DNA of 64,000 nt from Sphagnum compactum (taxonomy: Eukaryota > Bryophyta > Sphagnopsida > Sphagnales). Both the position numbers and the translations under genes were made by a program. Below, in pieces: positions 18,230 to 29,542 of the stretch (position 1 is its first letter; each line of letters opens with the position of its first letter). The stretch spans positions 19,840,001-19,904,000 of the forward strand of contig OZ234498.1 in NCBI GenBank assembly GCA_965153455.1. Reading direction: 5' to 3'. The notes below the pieces were generated by a model. That model had not been told where the DNA came from and did no database searches. It worked only from the letters and a program-made list of their open reading frames with translations.

Positions 18230-19320
18230 AGATTGATGACAGCAGCTTTACAGGCCGCTTGTCGGTGTCAGGACATACGCTAGTTGAGGCGAAAATCACG
18301 GAAGGAAATGCGCTTACCATGCACAATACGACTCGGAACAAAATTCTCAAACAGGAGGAGGAGGAGGAGAAGAAGAAGAAGAAGAAGACCGTCAAAGAAT
18401 CGACTGCAATGCTCATGTTCTTCCCGTCCCCCCCCCTCCCCTCTCTCTCTCTTCCGCTTCTGATAATCTGATTTCGGAGTGTGTGTTGTCTAGTTATGGC
18501 CTAGTTTCCGCTTCGCAAGAAAAACCATTTCTTCCTCCAGATTCCTTCCGTTTCTTCCACTATTAGTTTCCTTATCTGTGCCAGAACGAGTTTGTGTCGA
18601 CGGCTGCAGAATTCCGGAACCGAGAGAGTCAGCAAGGTGTTGTCTTGAAGAGCCGGGAAGTTCTTTTGCGAGAGATTGTAATCGGGGGTTTGTTTGCTCG
18701 AGAAGAACTCGCAGTGAATAGAAGCGACCTTGCGAGCAAAGGTCTCTTCTTCGCCCTTGCGATCAAAGTTTCTGCAGCTTGCGTGCCGAAGTTCACGGGC
18801 CCAGTTACGACGTGAGAAGAAGAAGCTGTTGTGGCTGGTTTTTTCATGTGTTTGCAAGGTGCACAATCTCCCCTCTCCACCTGATTCTTGCTCCTGTTTT
18901 ACACCCTGCTCTTTGATGCACCGCTGTTCCAATTTTTGCTTTCTCTAGAGCCTCGAGATCCTTCGCTTCTTTGGTCCTTGATTGTTTGTCCTGTTCTTGC
19001 GTCTTCTCCTCTCTGTCTAAGCAAATTGACTGCAATGGATATGTGAGAGAAGCCTCCTCATTGTAGTTATTATTTCCATGGAAGAAAAAAGCATGATTTT
19101 TTTTGTTGTGAGCACTTCTAGTCTTTCTCTGAAAGTTTCTGTCCATGGTCTCAACCTGAGCAATATGCATGAAAAAAGTCACCAGAGATCATGTAAACCT
19201 CTTGATCTGAACTCAATCCTCTCAAGTCTGAAACATTTAGGTATTGTCTTTCTGATCTGTGGCTGTTTCCTTCTTTAACTTTGCCAATTTTCAGGTATTC
19301 TGAAGTAAAGACAAAAAGCC
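18230..19320 (+). promoter_or_regulatory. CpG- and CT-rich 5' region of the LOG-like gene
   Basis: CpGs and C/T runs (tcccgtccccccccctcccc near 18425, then ctctctctc) rise sharply from about 18230, unlike the flanks. The segment just before the start codon (ccaattttcag at about 19282-19294, then gtattctgaag) looks like a 3' splice site, so the 5' UTR probably contains an intron. The start site of transcription is not resolved. Confidence 0.45.
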
Positions 19321-19491
19321 ATGGAATCGAGACAAGGACTGACACTTGCTGCTGCCTGCCTGAATAACAGAGGCCAGTCATTTGTTCAGCGATTGAAGGG
19401 GAGTAGCAATGGGAGTCCCACTCCCCCAGCATACAATGATGAGTTGCGGACAAGAACAAGTGCTGATGAGGTCAGAAGTCACAACGCATCC

Positions 19492-19550
<59 letters not shown>

Positions 19551-22500
19551 CAATGATTTTGCTCATAGTCTCTGAAGTAGAAGATCACATGGGTCTGAAA
19601 GTAATTGTCTTCACCATTTTGGAATGACCACATCATGTTACAATCAGAGTTTTTTTGTATGATCTCTGTTTGTTGTACATTGTGCACACCAAAATGTTGG
19701 CAGGTACGGAAAGAGATTTTGGAGTGCTATGCATTAGTGCAGAAGCTTGGAAAGGGGGTTGTGTATTTTGGGTCATCCCGAACAAAAGCAGACCACCCCC
19801 ATTACTTGCAAGCCATGGAGTTGGCCCGGGAAGTAAGTAGCTAAAGTATTCCATGGTTACTGCAAAATAGAGTATTACATGCTGTGCAACACACATAATA
19901 GCTTTTGGAATCAAATAGTATAACTGTTGTTCTGTGATTTCTGAGTTGTGATTTTCTGATTCCACAAATACTCACCACTTAGAGTCAAAGGGCCAATTAC
20001 CCATGTTTTTATATGGATGTCTGGCTGCACGTTCTGCTTTACCCTCCTTGACAAAATTCTGGACAACTGGGTACAGTAAGCTGTACTGTGAGATGACAGC
20101 TATGCCTCATGAGTTGTACCTGACATCATGAGTGCGTGTTCTGTTGCTTCTGGGAATGCAATAGAAACTCTGGACACAGATTTTTGTGTAATTGATTGCT
20201 CAAAAATTTGAGCAGTTTACTATATGCTTGCACCCACAGTCCGTCACACAGTAGGGGAGTAATAGCAACTAGTCACTGCCTTACATGATGAAGGTGAAGG
20301 TCTGATACGTTGTGAGTGACACTCACAAGGGATGACCATTCACTTTCTTAGCATGTTCATTTTGGTTTGACTGGAACTAACACAATGTTTATCTTCCCAA
20401 GTGTCATTGTGCCGTTTTCTCTGCAATCTCTTTTATAATATATCTGTATATGACAGTTTGTGCTTTCTAGAGCTCAAAGCAAATGTCCATACTTGTGCAG
20501 CAGCCTCGAATTGAGACGCTGGTGTGTGTTGCACACACCAATAGTCAATTGTGAAGTATCATGAGCCGCTTCCAAATGAATATGGGTGTAACTCAATCAT
20601 GTGTCATTTGATGACTGGTCCAAGGATAATGTGTAGACCATAGTTGTGATGGGCTGAAAGGAGGTGGGGGCAGGTGGCTCTTCTTCTCAACTGCACATCA
20701 TGGACAGGTGTGGGGCCAGGCATGATGGATGCAGTCACTCAAGGTGCCTTACAAGCACTCAAACCTGTGGGTGGCTTCAAAATCACCATTGAGGGGGGCA
20801 CCTGGACAGATTCCTGTGTCCACCCCTACCTCTCAGATCACACTTATATGACCTGCCGGTGAGTACCTATTCTGTCTCAGTTAAACTCTGCCAACTTTTG
20901 TTCATAACTGTTTCCTGTTTCTACCAGGAACATGCAGGCTTTAACATGATTCATTTGCATGATGTGGAGTCCAATATTTCAGATTCTTCCAGGTTTGGAA
21001 TAGTTAAATTTCAGTTTTATAGGTTCTTAAGGCTTTGTGGTTCAGAGAGCTATCTGTAGCACAAGTGGTGAAATTAATTTCTCTTCTAGAGAGAAAAGAT
21101 TACTCTTCAAAGTTTCTACTAAATCACACCTGAGATTTGTTTTACTAAATGAGATTTTTGTTCAGTGTTTATGTCTTTGGAATCTTCACAATGATTATTC
21201 TTAATCTCAAGTGGAGAAGCTTTCAAAGCCCACATTGTCCTCACAATGATGCTCTTAAAAGTTCTCCATGTTTATCTCTTGCCTTATTCCTGGTTTGTTT
21301 CCTTTTCTATTTTCCTTGGTTTTTGCTCCTCTTCCTTCTTGGTTTCATTGGTAATTTCCTTCTCTTTTGTTATTGCTGAGTCTTCACATTGCTGCTGTAA
21401 CATGCCCACTGGTGTAAATCAATGTCATAGAATATCAAGTCAGTGGGCATGTTATGGGAGCTGGTCACTGCCGTATACCCTGCTGTTTCAGGCCACGGAA
21501 CATGTATGTGACTTTAGCTACTGTTCACTTAACTTTCTTCTGTGCATTCTAGGGTTTGAGTCCCCTCTTTTTACCATTTTCTGATGTATGGTTGGATCTA
21601 AAGAGTTTATAACATCATAATTGTGCCATGTATCAATTCTAATCAAGTTAACTTAATAATCATGAGTATCAAGGTGGTCTCAATACTCAAGAAGATAGGT
21701 TTCCCATCTCCAAAATTAGTGCTCAGACAAGTCGGAAACCAGGCACCATGTTTACCTTTGAGCAATATCCATGGTGACATGATAGAGTGAATTTAGTGCT
21801 GATCAAAGCATGGCATGTTCTGAGAAGAAGAAAGATGTTGTATTTGCTCAATTGTTGTACAATAGTTACCCCTGTTGTAGGTAACTTGATATTTATGTAG
21901 ACATATGGACAGTGGGATTTGAATAGTGACCACTGGCCAATGTTGCCATGAGAGCTACTATTTGACTACTGCCTTCATACTTCATAGCACAGTCTCTCCT
22001 TTGATGCTGTCAATATAATTTTCTCTGCATGTGTGCTGGTTAAGGCTGTTCAAAGATTAAATGTCCCTTAGCAGCCTTTCACTGGCTTCTAGCTTTTTGT
22101 GACTTCTGTATCATGCTGCCTCCACCATCCTTTTGATAGAACCAAACAAGATTCACAACTGGAAAACACATTCATCACATGGAACTGTTTTACAGGTTCT
22201 TCTCTGCTCGCAAGCATGGCTTCGCAGATGCAGGAGTTCGGGACAATCAGGCAGACCGCACAGCCTTCGTGTCTCTACCGGGGGGAGTGGGAACTTTGGA
22301 TGAAATATTTGAAATCTCAACACTCATCCAGCTCCAACGACTAGGGTCTGCATATCCTGTGCCCCTCCTTGTTCTGAACTATGATGGCTTTTTCACAGGT
22401 CTACTACAGTTCTTAAAGTCATGTCAAGAGTGGGGAACCGTGTCTGCTGGTGAGCTCGATACATTGTGGAAAGTCTGTAACACAAACTTAGAGGCACTTG

Positions 22501-22589
22501 AATATCTAGCGGACTTCTATGGTATCAGTGAAAGTGACCGGTTATACAGGAAGACACTCCAAGACAGCAGCAACAGGCCTTCAAAGTGA
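19321..22589 (+). CDS. LOG-like (putative lysine decarboxylase family) protein, 4 exons, 285 aa
   Basis: Exons are 19321-19470, 19704-19832, 20674-20858 and 22196-22589. Junctions are GT-AG with consistent phases and a TGA stop. The product is a Rossmann-fold protein of the TIGR00730/LOG superfamily: GKGVVYFGSSR at 66-76, WTGVGPGMMDA at 103-113, FFSARKH at 156-162, and the hallmark PGGVGTLDE at 183-191. LOG enzymes release free cytokinins from riboside 5'-monophosphates. This protein is closer in length and wording to the diverged plant group typified by Arabidopsis At1g50575 (recalled, not searched) than to LOG1-9, so its substrate is uncertain. Residues 1-50 are Ser/Thr/Asn-rich and unlike the core; an organelle signal is possible but not evident. 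A (CT)24 run sits 24 nt into intron 1, and intron 3 carries a dispersed ~190-bp element. Confidence 0.92.
19495..19543. repeat. (CT)n microsatellite, about 24 repeats
   Basis: Perfect dinucleotide run in intron 1 of the LOG-like gene, starting 24 nt after the 5' splice site. It is probably length-polymorphic. Confidence 0.97.
20145..20329 (+). mobile_element. ~190-bp dispersed element, copy A (LOG-like gene intron 3)
   Basis: Runs from gcttctggg through ctctggacacagatttttgt, gcacccacag and agtcactgcc to gatgaaggtgaaggtctgat and gagtgacactcacaag. The reverse complements of 38087-38279 and 45998-46192 align along its whole length. It has no coding capacity and no clear terminal inverted repeats, so a SINE-like origin is possible; I see no convincing tRNA A/B box. 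It lies in the sense direction of the host gene. Confidence 0.75.
21398..21454. repeat. perfect 14-bp inverted repeat (hairpin)
   Basis: TAACATGCCCACTG at 21398-21411 is exactly complementary to 21441-21454, with a 29-nt loop, in intron 3 of the LOG-like gene. It may be a MITE end-pair remnant or a stable RNA hairpin. Confidence 0.85.
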
Positions 22590-22606
22590 TTGATATGAGC
22601 TTGTTG

Positions 22607-22612
22607 AATAAA
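22607..22612 (+). terminator. AATAAA hexamer just after the LOG-like stop
   Basis: AATAAA lies only 18 nt after the TGA stop. If used, the 3' UTR would be very short; a later signal may be the real one. Confidence 0.3.
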
Positions 22613-22710
22613 AACAGTGAACAGGTTTGTTTTCTCATGCCCTTCCAACATGGTGATGTGTAGAGTGAGTTTGTGTTCCAAGATCCAATGCGCTTTTGAG
22701 ACTTCAATGT

Positions 22711-22735
22711 GTGAGTGAGTGAGTGAGTGAGTGAG
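22711..22735. repeat. (GTGA)n microsatellite
   Basis: About six GTGA units downstream of the LOG-like gene, probably in its 3' UTR or flank. Confidence 0.95.
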
Positions 22736-22859
22736 TTCATTGGTGGTGTAGGAACCCATTCTTGTGTGACTAAGCTTTATTGCAGACGTAGCATGATTTG
22801 ATGTATTTGAAGCACTTGACCCTACTAAAGTGTGTTGATCGAATGGAAACACACATGAA

Positions 22860-24420
22860 AATTTCCCTTCCCCATTTCACCCCATAACAATTTACTTTCC
22901 ATGTACTAACATATCAACTTGGAGATTTTTTTTTTAAATTGTCATGTGAGCATAGATTTCTTTCTAAGTGTCTGCTACTGAAAGGTTTCCAATGTTCATG
23001 ATTTATCAAACGACATGTTGAAGGGCAAATCTTAACAGATGGCACTTTCCGCAAGAGATTCATTTGTAATTATATGTTTCAGAAAAAGGGTGTGGGTGTT
23101 CAGCTTTGTTCTCTTGACTTCACACAATATTACCTTCTTATTACATTTCCCAAACTGTGCCAGAGATGGTGAGGAGCCAGTTGATGTTGGCATGCAATGA
23201 AAGCAATTTGTGGAGTTTTGAGTGTTTAAAGCATGTCATGAGCATTATGATCGTTACTCGATTACAGGTCTGAACGTTAAAATAATTGGTAACAGACAGT
23301 AGCAAATATAACATTAGAACTTAGATGGTGTCTAATGTGGTTAGAGTAACGTTACAAAAAATGGTAAGTTATGAAAAAATGTTAATTTATTGTTGGAAAT
23401 CTACAGAAAATGAACTATGAAGGTAATGTTGAATTGAGGAACCAACAATGGCCAAGTAAATTGTTGCAAGTTCATCATGTCAAACATGGATGTCAACTTC
23501 AATGAGCTAGGAGTGCAACTACATCTTGAATGTGTAATCTTCTCAAGTGCAATTGCATCTGCTGTGATTCTTGGTTGTCACCATGCCTACACCTTGCAAT
23601 TGTGATGGATTTCAAAGGCAATGACAACAACCTTGCCAAAATTAAAAATCAAAGTAAGTGACCTAATTGTTTCCGGCAAAATTGAAAATACAAGTCTCAT
23701 GATCAAGTGAGAGATCTACTAACTTCAAATCAATTTGCAAAAAAATATGTGGAGATTCAGATACTTAAAAGACGCATTGCATCACAAATTGGGAGAAGTC
23801 GAAGAATGCAAAGGGGCAGAGGTGACAGACTCTCGAGAGACAGGAAGACCATTGCTTTTGATCTTGCTTCAAACTCCACTTGCAAAAGTAAACACAAAGA
23901 AACTACTACAACTAAACTGGGAGTAGAGGTAATTGTTTTAATTCAAGCAAAACGAGATGAATTCATAGCTGGGATAGACCTGGTGGATTTTAGAGACCAA
24001 CTTGAAATTTGTTACCTTCAAATGGTGGAAGATTGCAGAAGTAGTGAATGCAAGTGGATATTCACTACCACCCAGAAATGGTGTAGGTGTACAAGTGGGG
24101 CACAATTTTTGGTGATTTCAAATGCACTTTTTATTACACAAGAAACAATATGAAGTATTATGATTTAAACCCAACAAATTAGAAGGTAGCTTTGAATGTC
24201 CTTTGATAGTACAACAAAATGTACGAGACAATAGATTCTTTCATGGGGGTCAAGCCAATGCTACGTCCTCCTCATATTTGAAACATGATGCAAAGTTCTT
24301 TGAAGTTTTCTGTTTTAGTCTTGGAAAAATGCATATGGAAAAACCATTTGCAATTTGTTTTTGTGAAAACAAGCAAATGTTGCTTGATGCTTTCTTTTAC
24401 AGCCAAGAGGGTTGTCTACC
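22860..24420. other. intergenic stretch, no supported gene
   Basis: I looked here for the 5' exons of the neighbouring reductase, in particular an N-terminal dinucleotide-binding TGxxGxxG segment, and found none. A 148-codon frame at 23707-24153 is Lys/Arg-rich at first and matches nothing I know. Confidence 0.5.
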
Positions 24421-24426
24421 TGGTAG

Positions 24427-25527
24427 GCATACTACATTGATCCAGCAGTAAATGAAACTCTGAATGGCTAGCTTCCTGTGCAGAAGCACATACAGAAAGG
24501 GTGGTCTTGACATCAACTGTAGGAGCTCTCATTCATACTCCTAAATGCACTCCTGAGGTTGTTGTTGATGAGAGCTGGTGGAGTGATGAAGACTATTGTT
24601 GGAACAACAACGTCTGCTGGATATGCTGACCTGAATGCCCTAGTACTGGATTTTTCCTATGCATCTGAACCTTGCTCTCAAATTTTTTTGTCACAAACCT
24701 GATAATTTATTGCAGTTCGGAAGATTTATGATTGTATGTATTTGGCATAGAGATGGTATCCATTGTCCAAGACACCTGTGGAAAAGGCAGTGTGGGATTT
24801 TGTGAAAGAGAGAGGATTAGACATGGTGGTTGTCAATCCCGGTGGGACTTTTGGTCCTGCTTTACAAGCTTCAGAAACTGGAAGTAGTAGATATATTTTG
24901 AACATTCTGAATGGTGAGTATCTCCAAATCCTCACAGCCTGAAGTACTTGGACTCATTGGCCACTTTGTCAAAATGTTTGATGGTCTCTTTGTTTTTGCA
25001 GGGACAATGAAGGTATTTCCAAACATGGCTTTTGGTGTTGTGGGGGTGAAAGATGTGGCAATGGCACATGTATTGGCTTATGAGTCAGAACATGCAACAG
25101 GTCAGTACATATGTGAGGGTCATGTACTTCATGTGGCTGACTTGGTCTCACTTTTGAAGAAGCTGTATCCAACGTATGATATCTCTGCTAAGTAAGTTGT
25201 AGTCCTCTCTTGCTTCACTTTCTCTTTAGTTTGCGTTGTCTACTCAGAAAAATGGGTGTCATCTAGACCATACAGAGATATTTTCTGCAACTATGTTTTC
25301 CCCGGGAGTAAAATTCTTGATGTCTAGTTTTTTTCGCTTGTCAAGTTGATACAAAGGGATGGGTGAACTGGTGGGTCTCCAGAGATGCTGATGAGACAGT
25401 CCCTAGGGTTCCAATATACAATTCATCAACCCAAAAAGTGAGGGATCTTGGGCTCCACTTCCAACCCATTGAAGATATCATTCATGAAACTGTAGCTAGC
25501 TTCAGGGAGGATGGGCTGTTGCATTAA
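24427..25527 (+). pseudogene. cinnamoyl-CoA-reductase-like gene, 5'-truncated and frameshifted
   Basis: The 3' part of an NAD(P)-dependent short-chain reductase related to CCR/DFR, enzymes of phenylpropanoid metabolism. A first block reads IDPAVNETLN (about 24436-24465). After an apparent one-base deletion near 24464-24466 the frame resumes as LASCAEAHTERVVLTSTVGAL up to 24611. Without the missing base the frame hits TAG at 24469. Further exons are 24751-24913 (WYPLSKTPVEKA with the catalytic YxxxK, then VVVNPGGTFGP), 25002-25191 (GVVGVKDVAMAHVLAYE, GQYICEGHVLH) and 25383-25527 (STQKVRDLGLHFQP, TAA stop). Phases from 24751 on are consistent. The N-terminal cofactor-binding half is absent. The CCR signature KNWYCYGK is replaced by NRWYPLSK, so it derives from a CCR-like enzyme, not true CCR. 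A sequencing error could explain the shift but not the missing half. Confidence 0.75.
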
Positions 25528-25539
25528 CAACATTGCCTG

Positions 25540-27180
25540 CATACATGATATACATCAGATGTTCCTGTTGTTGTCCAGCAACCCAGATTGCCAAAACTTG
25601 ATCCTTCAGCAGCAGGTTAATTGTCACAAGCACTGTGAGATCTGAATTTTTTGAGCTCTATATAAAGAGAGGATGGTAAATGCATGGAAGAGGGCTGTGT
25701 TTTGATGATGGCTGCAAGACTGTGACTAGATGTGTGAGTTCTTCATGAGATGGAGGTGTCACCTGGTAGTGGGTTTGTGGGAGCAATCCATGCTTGCTTC
25801 CATGTCAACTGTGGTTGATGGTAATGTAGGAAGGTACCACAGATTCAAATATGAATAGAATTCAAATCAACATCTAGCACGGTGGTCATTGCTTCTTTGC
25901 AAACAAGTTACAACATCTCTTGTGTCATGTTATTGTAGAGAGCTATTATAGTAGAGAGTTGTGAACACAAATGCTGAGTTTGTGTTTAATACTAGAATAA
26001 AATGTTGCCTCAATATCCAGAGACCCAAAATCAATCTAGATACAGAAATGTTTGCTCTGTTGGTCTGAAAATTGTGAAACGACAAACATACACACTGCAC
26101 ACCTTTTTCTGGAGGACTTTCTTGAAGGTACCCAAATTCCAGTGACCCAATTGGAAGGGTTCAGGTGTGGTCACAAAATAAAATAAAACGAACACCTGTC
26201 TTAATGTATAGATACTTACAGCATTTCAATACAATACGTATGTCAATGTTTCAAAACTTTTCCAAAGACAATAGAATGGAAAATGTTGCTTCTGCATTTT
26301 TCACTTTAGAGATTAGTGTGTGAACACATATGGCATTATAATCAGATGATATGACTTTGTCTTGTGGCTTTGTACTTTCGTCATGAACTTCGATCATAAA
26401 TTCGAAGATATCTGTGCCCAGGTGTACTTAAGAATTATATTTTGCTCAACTAGACTTTTGGCAATTTTCTTCAAAATCTAGTGGCCCTTTCAACCATGAA
26501 TTTTGGTGTGTGATTAGTGTCATATATGGATAATCGTTGTGTTACATAAATGGATAACATTTCATGATTTTAGTGCATAGAACTTTAGATCTTAGATGGG
26601 TTTTGATAAATGTCATGTTGAATCAAGATGCACAAAAGGACAACATTCATGTAAACTTCTTGTAGAAATTGAGAGTATTTGAACCAGAATGGCAGGTTTA
26701 TTTAGCTGATTTAAAATTGAGAGCTTAAATTTGATACTCCAATTTAATTGAAGGTGTATTTGAAAGTCAATTGATATTAGTTGATTTATCAATACTAGGT
26801 GATTGAATTAAATGAATCAATTGAATTTCTTTTACTAGCAATGAATTAACCATATAAGAAGCTTGTTATGTTTCAACCTATGTTGAAGGTATTTTTGGTA
26901 GGACCTAAATTTTCTATGTTCATTTTTCAAAGTTGCAATCATTATTAGTTGTCGGGTGTAAGCAAGATAAAATGAACATGTGATGTTCCTTGTCAAAATT
27001 GCATGCAAGAAAATGTAAATTAACAACAAATCTCATTAACATTGTGAATCATTCAACATTTTTAAATTAAATGATTAAAATAAGATTTTTTTCAAGAATG
27101 AACCTCAATTTTAAAATATTGCATTACAAAAATAGGTTTCACGGAAGTTTTAAGAAATATAAATACATTTTAATTTTTGT
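25540..27180. other. intergenic, nothing supported
   Basis: AT-rich sequence downstream of the reductase remnant. No exon, structured RNA or clear repeat is visible. Confidence 0.5.
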
Positions 27181-27181
27181 G

Positions 27182-27279
27182 AATTTTTGTTTCAAGTAGG
27201 AGTCAAGTAGGTTTTTTTTAAATGTAATTGTTGTTGGTGATGTTTTTTAATATATAATGATCTTCATTTCCTAACTTAA
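27182..27279 (+). repeat. 98-bp direct repeat, left copy
   Basis: Identical over 98 bases to 27818-27915, from aatttttgtttcaagtagga to cttcatttcctaacttaa. The two copies enclose a 538-bp segment. They do not begin TG and end CA, so they are not ordinary LTRs. Confidence 0.95.
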
Positions 27280-27817
27280 CTAGTGGGTACCCGTTAATTG
27301 TTTCAACCAATTAATAACTCTTGTTGTTGTTCTGTCTGTGTACTATATAAGCAGTGTTGGGCGGGTATTTGATATGTTGAATAACCTCCACGTCTGGGTA
27401 ATTGTAAAATGGGAATTAAAAGAATTAAAACTCGGAGTCAAAGAATCACAAGTTCCGGGTATTTGAAAAAAATTCAGAATCAAAGAACCGCTGCCGGTTC
27501 TGGTTATTTCAAAAAAACCTCACAAAACTGTCGGGTTTCACGAAAACCCGGAAAAGAGGAGCCAGGCAGGTTTTTGGGCGGTTATTTTACTTTTACAATT
27601 TGGGATCTATGTTTCAGGACCTCGACAGACGGACAAACGGGATCTAAGTTTCAAGACCTCGACAAACAGACAGACAGGATCTGAATTTCAGGATATTGAC
27701 AGACAGACAGACGAGATCTGGGTTTTTGTCTCCTCGAATTGGTACTTCGAAATTGACCCCTCAAATTGACACCTCGACAGACACACAGACAGACTTAGTG
27801 AAATAATATATATGATA
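27280..27817. mobile_element. 538-bp segment enclosed by perfect 98-bp direct repeats
   Basis: Its composition differs from the AT-rich surroundings: CpGs, cggg words and a TATA-like tactatataagcag near 27341. It contains a degenerate tandem array at 27615-27790 with gacctcgacagac and gatctgggtttt words. A 91-codon open frame at 27409-27684 is repeat-derived and unrecognised. It could be an inserted fragment with a long target duplication (filler DNA at a repaired break) or an unusual short element. Confidence 0.5.
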
Positions 27818-27915
27818 AATTTTTGTTTCAAGTAGGAGTCAAGTAGGTTTTTTTTAAATGTAATTGTTGTTGGTGATGTTTTTTAATATATAATGATCTT
27901 CATTTCCTAACTTAA
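27818..27915 (+). repeat. 98-bp direct repeat, right copy
   Basis: Exact copy of 27182-27279. Confidence 0.95.
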
Positions 27916-27919
27916 TACA

Positions 27920-29480
27920 TATCTATTTATTAGGTTTTGTAAAAATATTTTTGACCACATATTAATCAATTTGTTTCACAAAGTACTATTTAATCTATTT
28001 TTAATCTCATTTGCTTTTAATATTTCATAATTCAATTCTTAGAAACTTAATATTTTGTGAGGGCAGTACTTGACATATACTTTCACCCAAGTTGATGTTA
28101 CATTTTTGCACTTATATGCATGACATAGGGTTTAAATGGCCAATCCATGTAGAGGTCTACTCTACCTTGCTTTCACCCTACCATTTGTGTATTTAAGATA
28201 TATATACAAATTGATACTTTTGGTTTGAAATTTTTTGTAAACTGAAAACAAGGAAAAAAATTACAAATTGAAAAAAGGAATTTCCACGTAATAGAATACA
28301 TTGTTTTCTTGAATGAGTGTATTTATACATGTATTATGTAAACCTATTAATCATCATGGAAGTATTTTACACAAAAAACTGAATTATGTTAAAATTTGAG
28401 TAGTATCATAATGGTAGCCTCTATGGAATAGACTAGGCTGAAATCATGTTCATGTTATTGTTTGTATATCCATTTCATGATCACAATACTTCATTTTTCT
28501 TATTTTTATAACATAACAGGTAGATACCCAATAATTTATGTTGGAATTTAAATCTGAAGCCTGTATTCCTTAAACTTCCTGTCACTAAAGTAAATGGGAA
28601 TAAGTTTGGTGAGTATAATTACATATAACGTTTTTCTAGCCTCTAACCTCTCAAAGGATAATCACTTAACTGGCCATTATAGCGAAATACAATGTTTTTG
28701 TATCAAGTCATCCATCATTTGTCTCACTCAATTTGCCCAATTCCATTCCATATCAAATGGATCTTTCAAGGTTTGAGAAATTTCAAAACACTCTTCTGAC
28801 TTGTGTGTTGCGTCAACTCGTCACCCATTAGGCATCTTAATGCTGCCCACCATACGCTAAGGTGACATTTTGAACCTACAAATGTGGATTTACTAGTAAA
28901 GATTGCCACCCAAAAAATGCTGAACTTCTTTCATGGAAGGTCTCAAGAACATTGAGACATTTGATCCTGCTTTTGATTGTTTGGAACATGCATACAGCAT
29001 GCCACATATACCAGCGATTCCTTAGACCAAATGTCTTTCTCTATTAAAAATGTAGCGCTTATGAAGATGGGCCAAGCGTATTTGGGAATGCAATGAGCCA
29101 CACTCAAATGCATTGTAAATATTCTTTGGACTTTCGAATGTCCCAAATCATGATTATCCATCAACCCTATCCCCCTCACCCATGCTAACTAGTTCATGCC
29201 TACACAAAAATAATGACCTGATTTCCTCTTGGAGGTTTAAAGTTTTATACGGTATTAATTGGATTCAACATACAAGCTACTCATCGTTTTGGTACAACCA
29301 ACTTATGGACAAAGTCTAACCGATATCACACACTTTTAGTTGTGAATCTCCACTTATCAATATAGTTTTTTTAATGGCAAGAATTATTTTGCTAAACATT
29401 TTGGTGGAAAGGTCCACAACTGTAGATGAATTTAACGCATTTGAATTTCAAGGTATAGCAACTTGTATAAGTTGCAGGGT
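27920..29480. other. intergenic, nothing supported
   Basis: AT-rich sequence with short random frames only. No conserved motif or strong repeat is seen. Confidence 0.5.
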
Positions 29481-29542
29481 ACCTTCTTTTGTTGTGTTGC
29501 CATAGTACAAAAATTTATCACAGAAAACAACACTGCCACCAG

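Noticed and set aside
23707-24153. 148-codon open frame considered as 5' exon of the CCR-like gene
   Set aside because: Neither this frame nor the overlapping one contains a dinucleotide-binding TGxxGxxG motif or other reductase signature.
25320-25382. Exon start at ttgtcaag (DTKGWVNWWVSR) in the CCR-like remnant
   Set aside because: It would give an immediate stop in phase; the acceptor ctccag at 25382 gives the right phase and family spacing.
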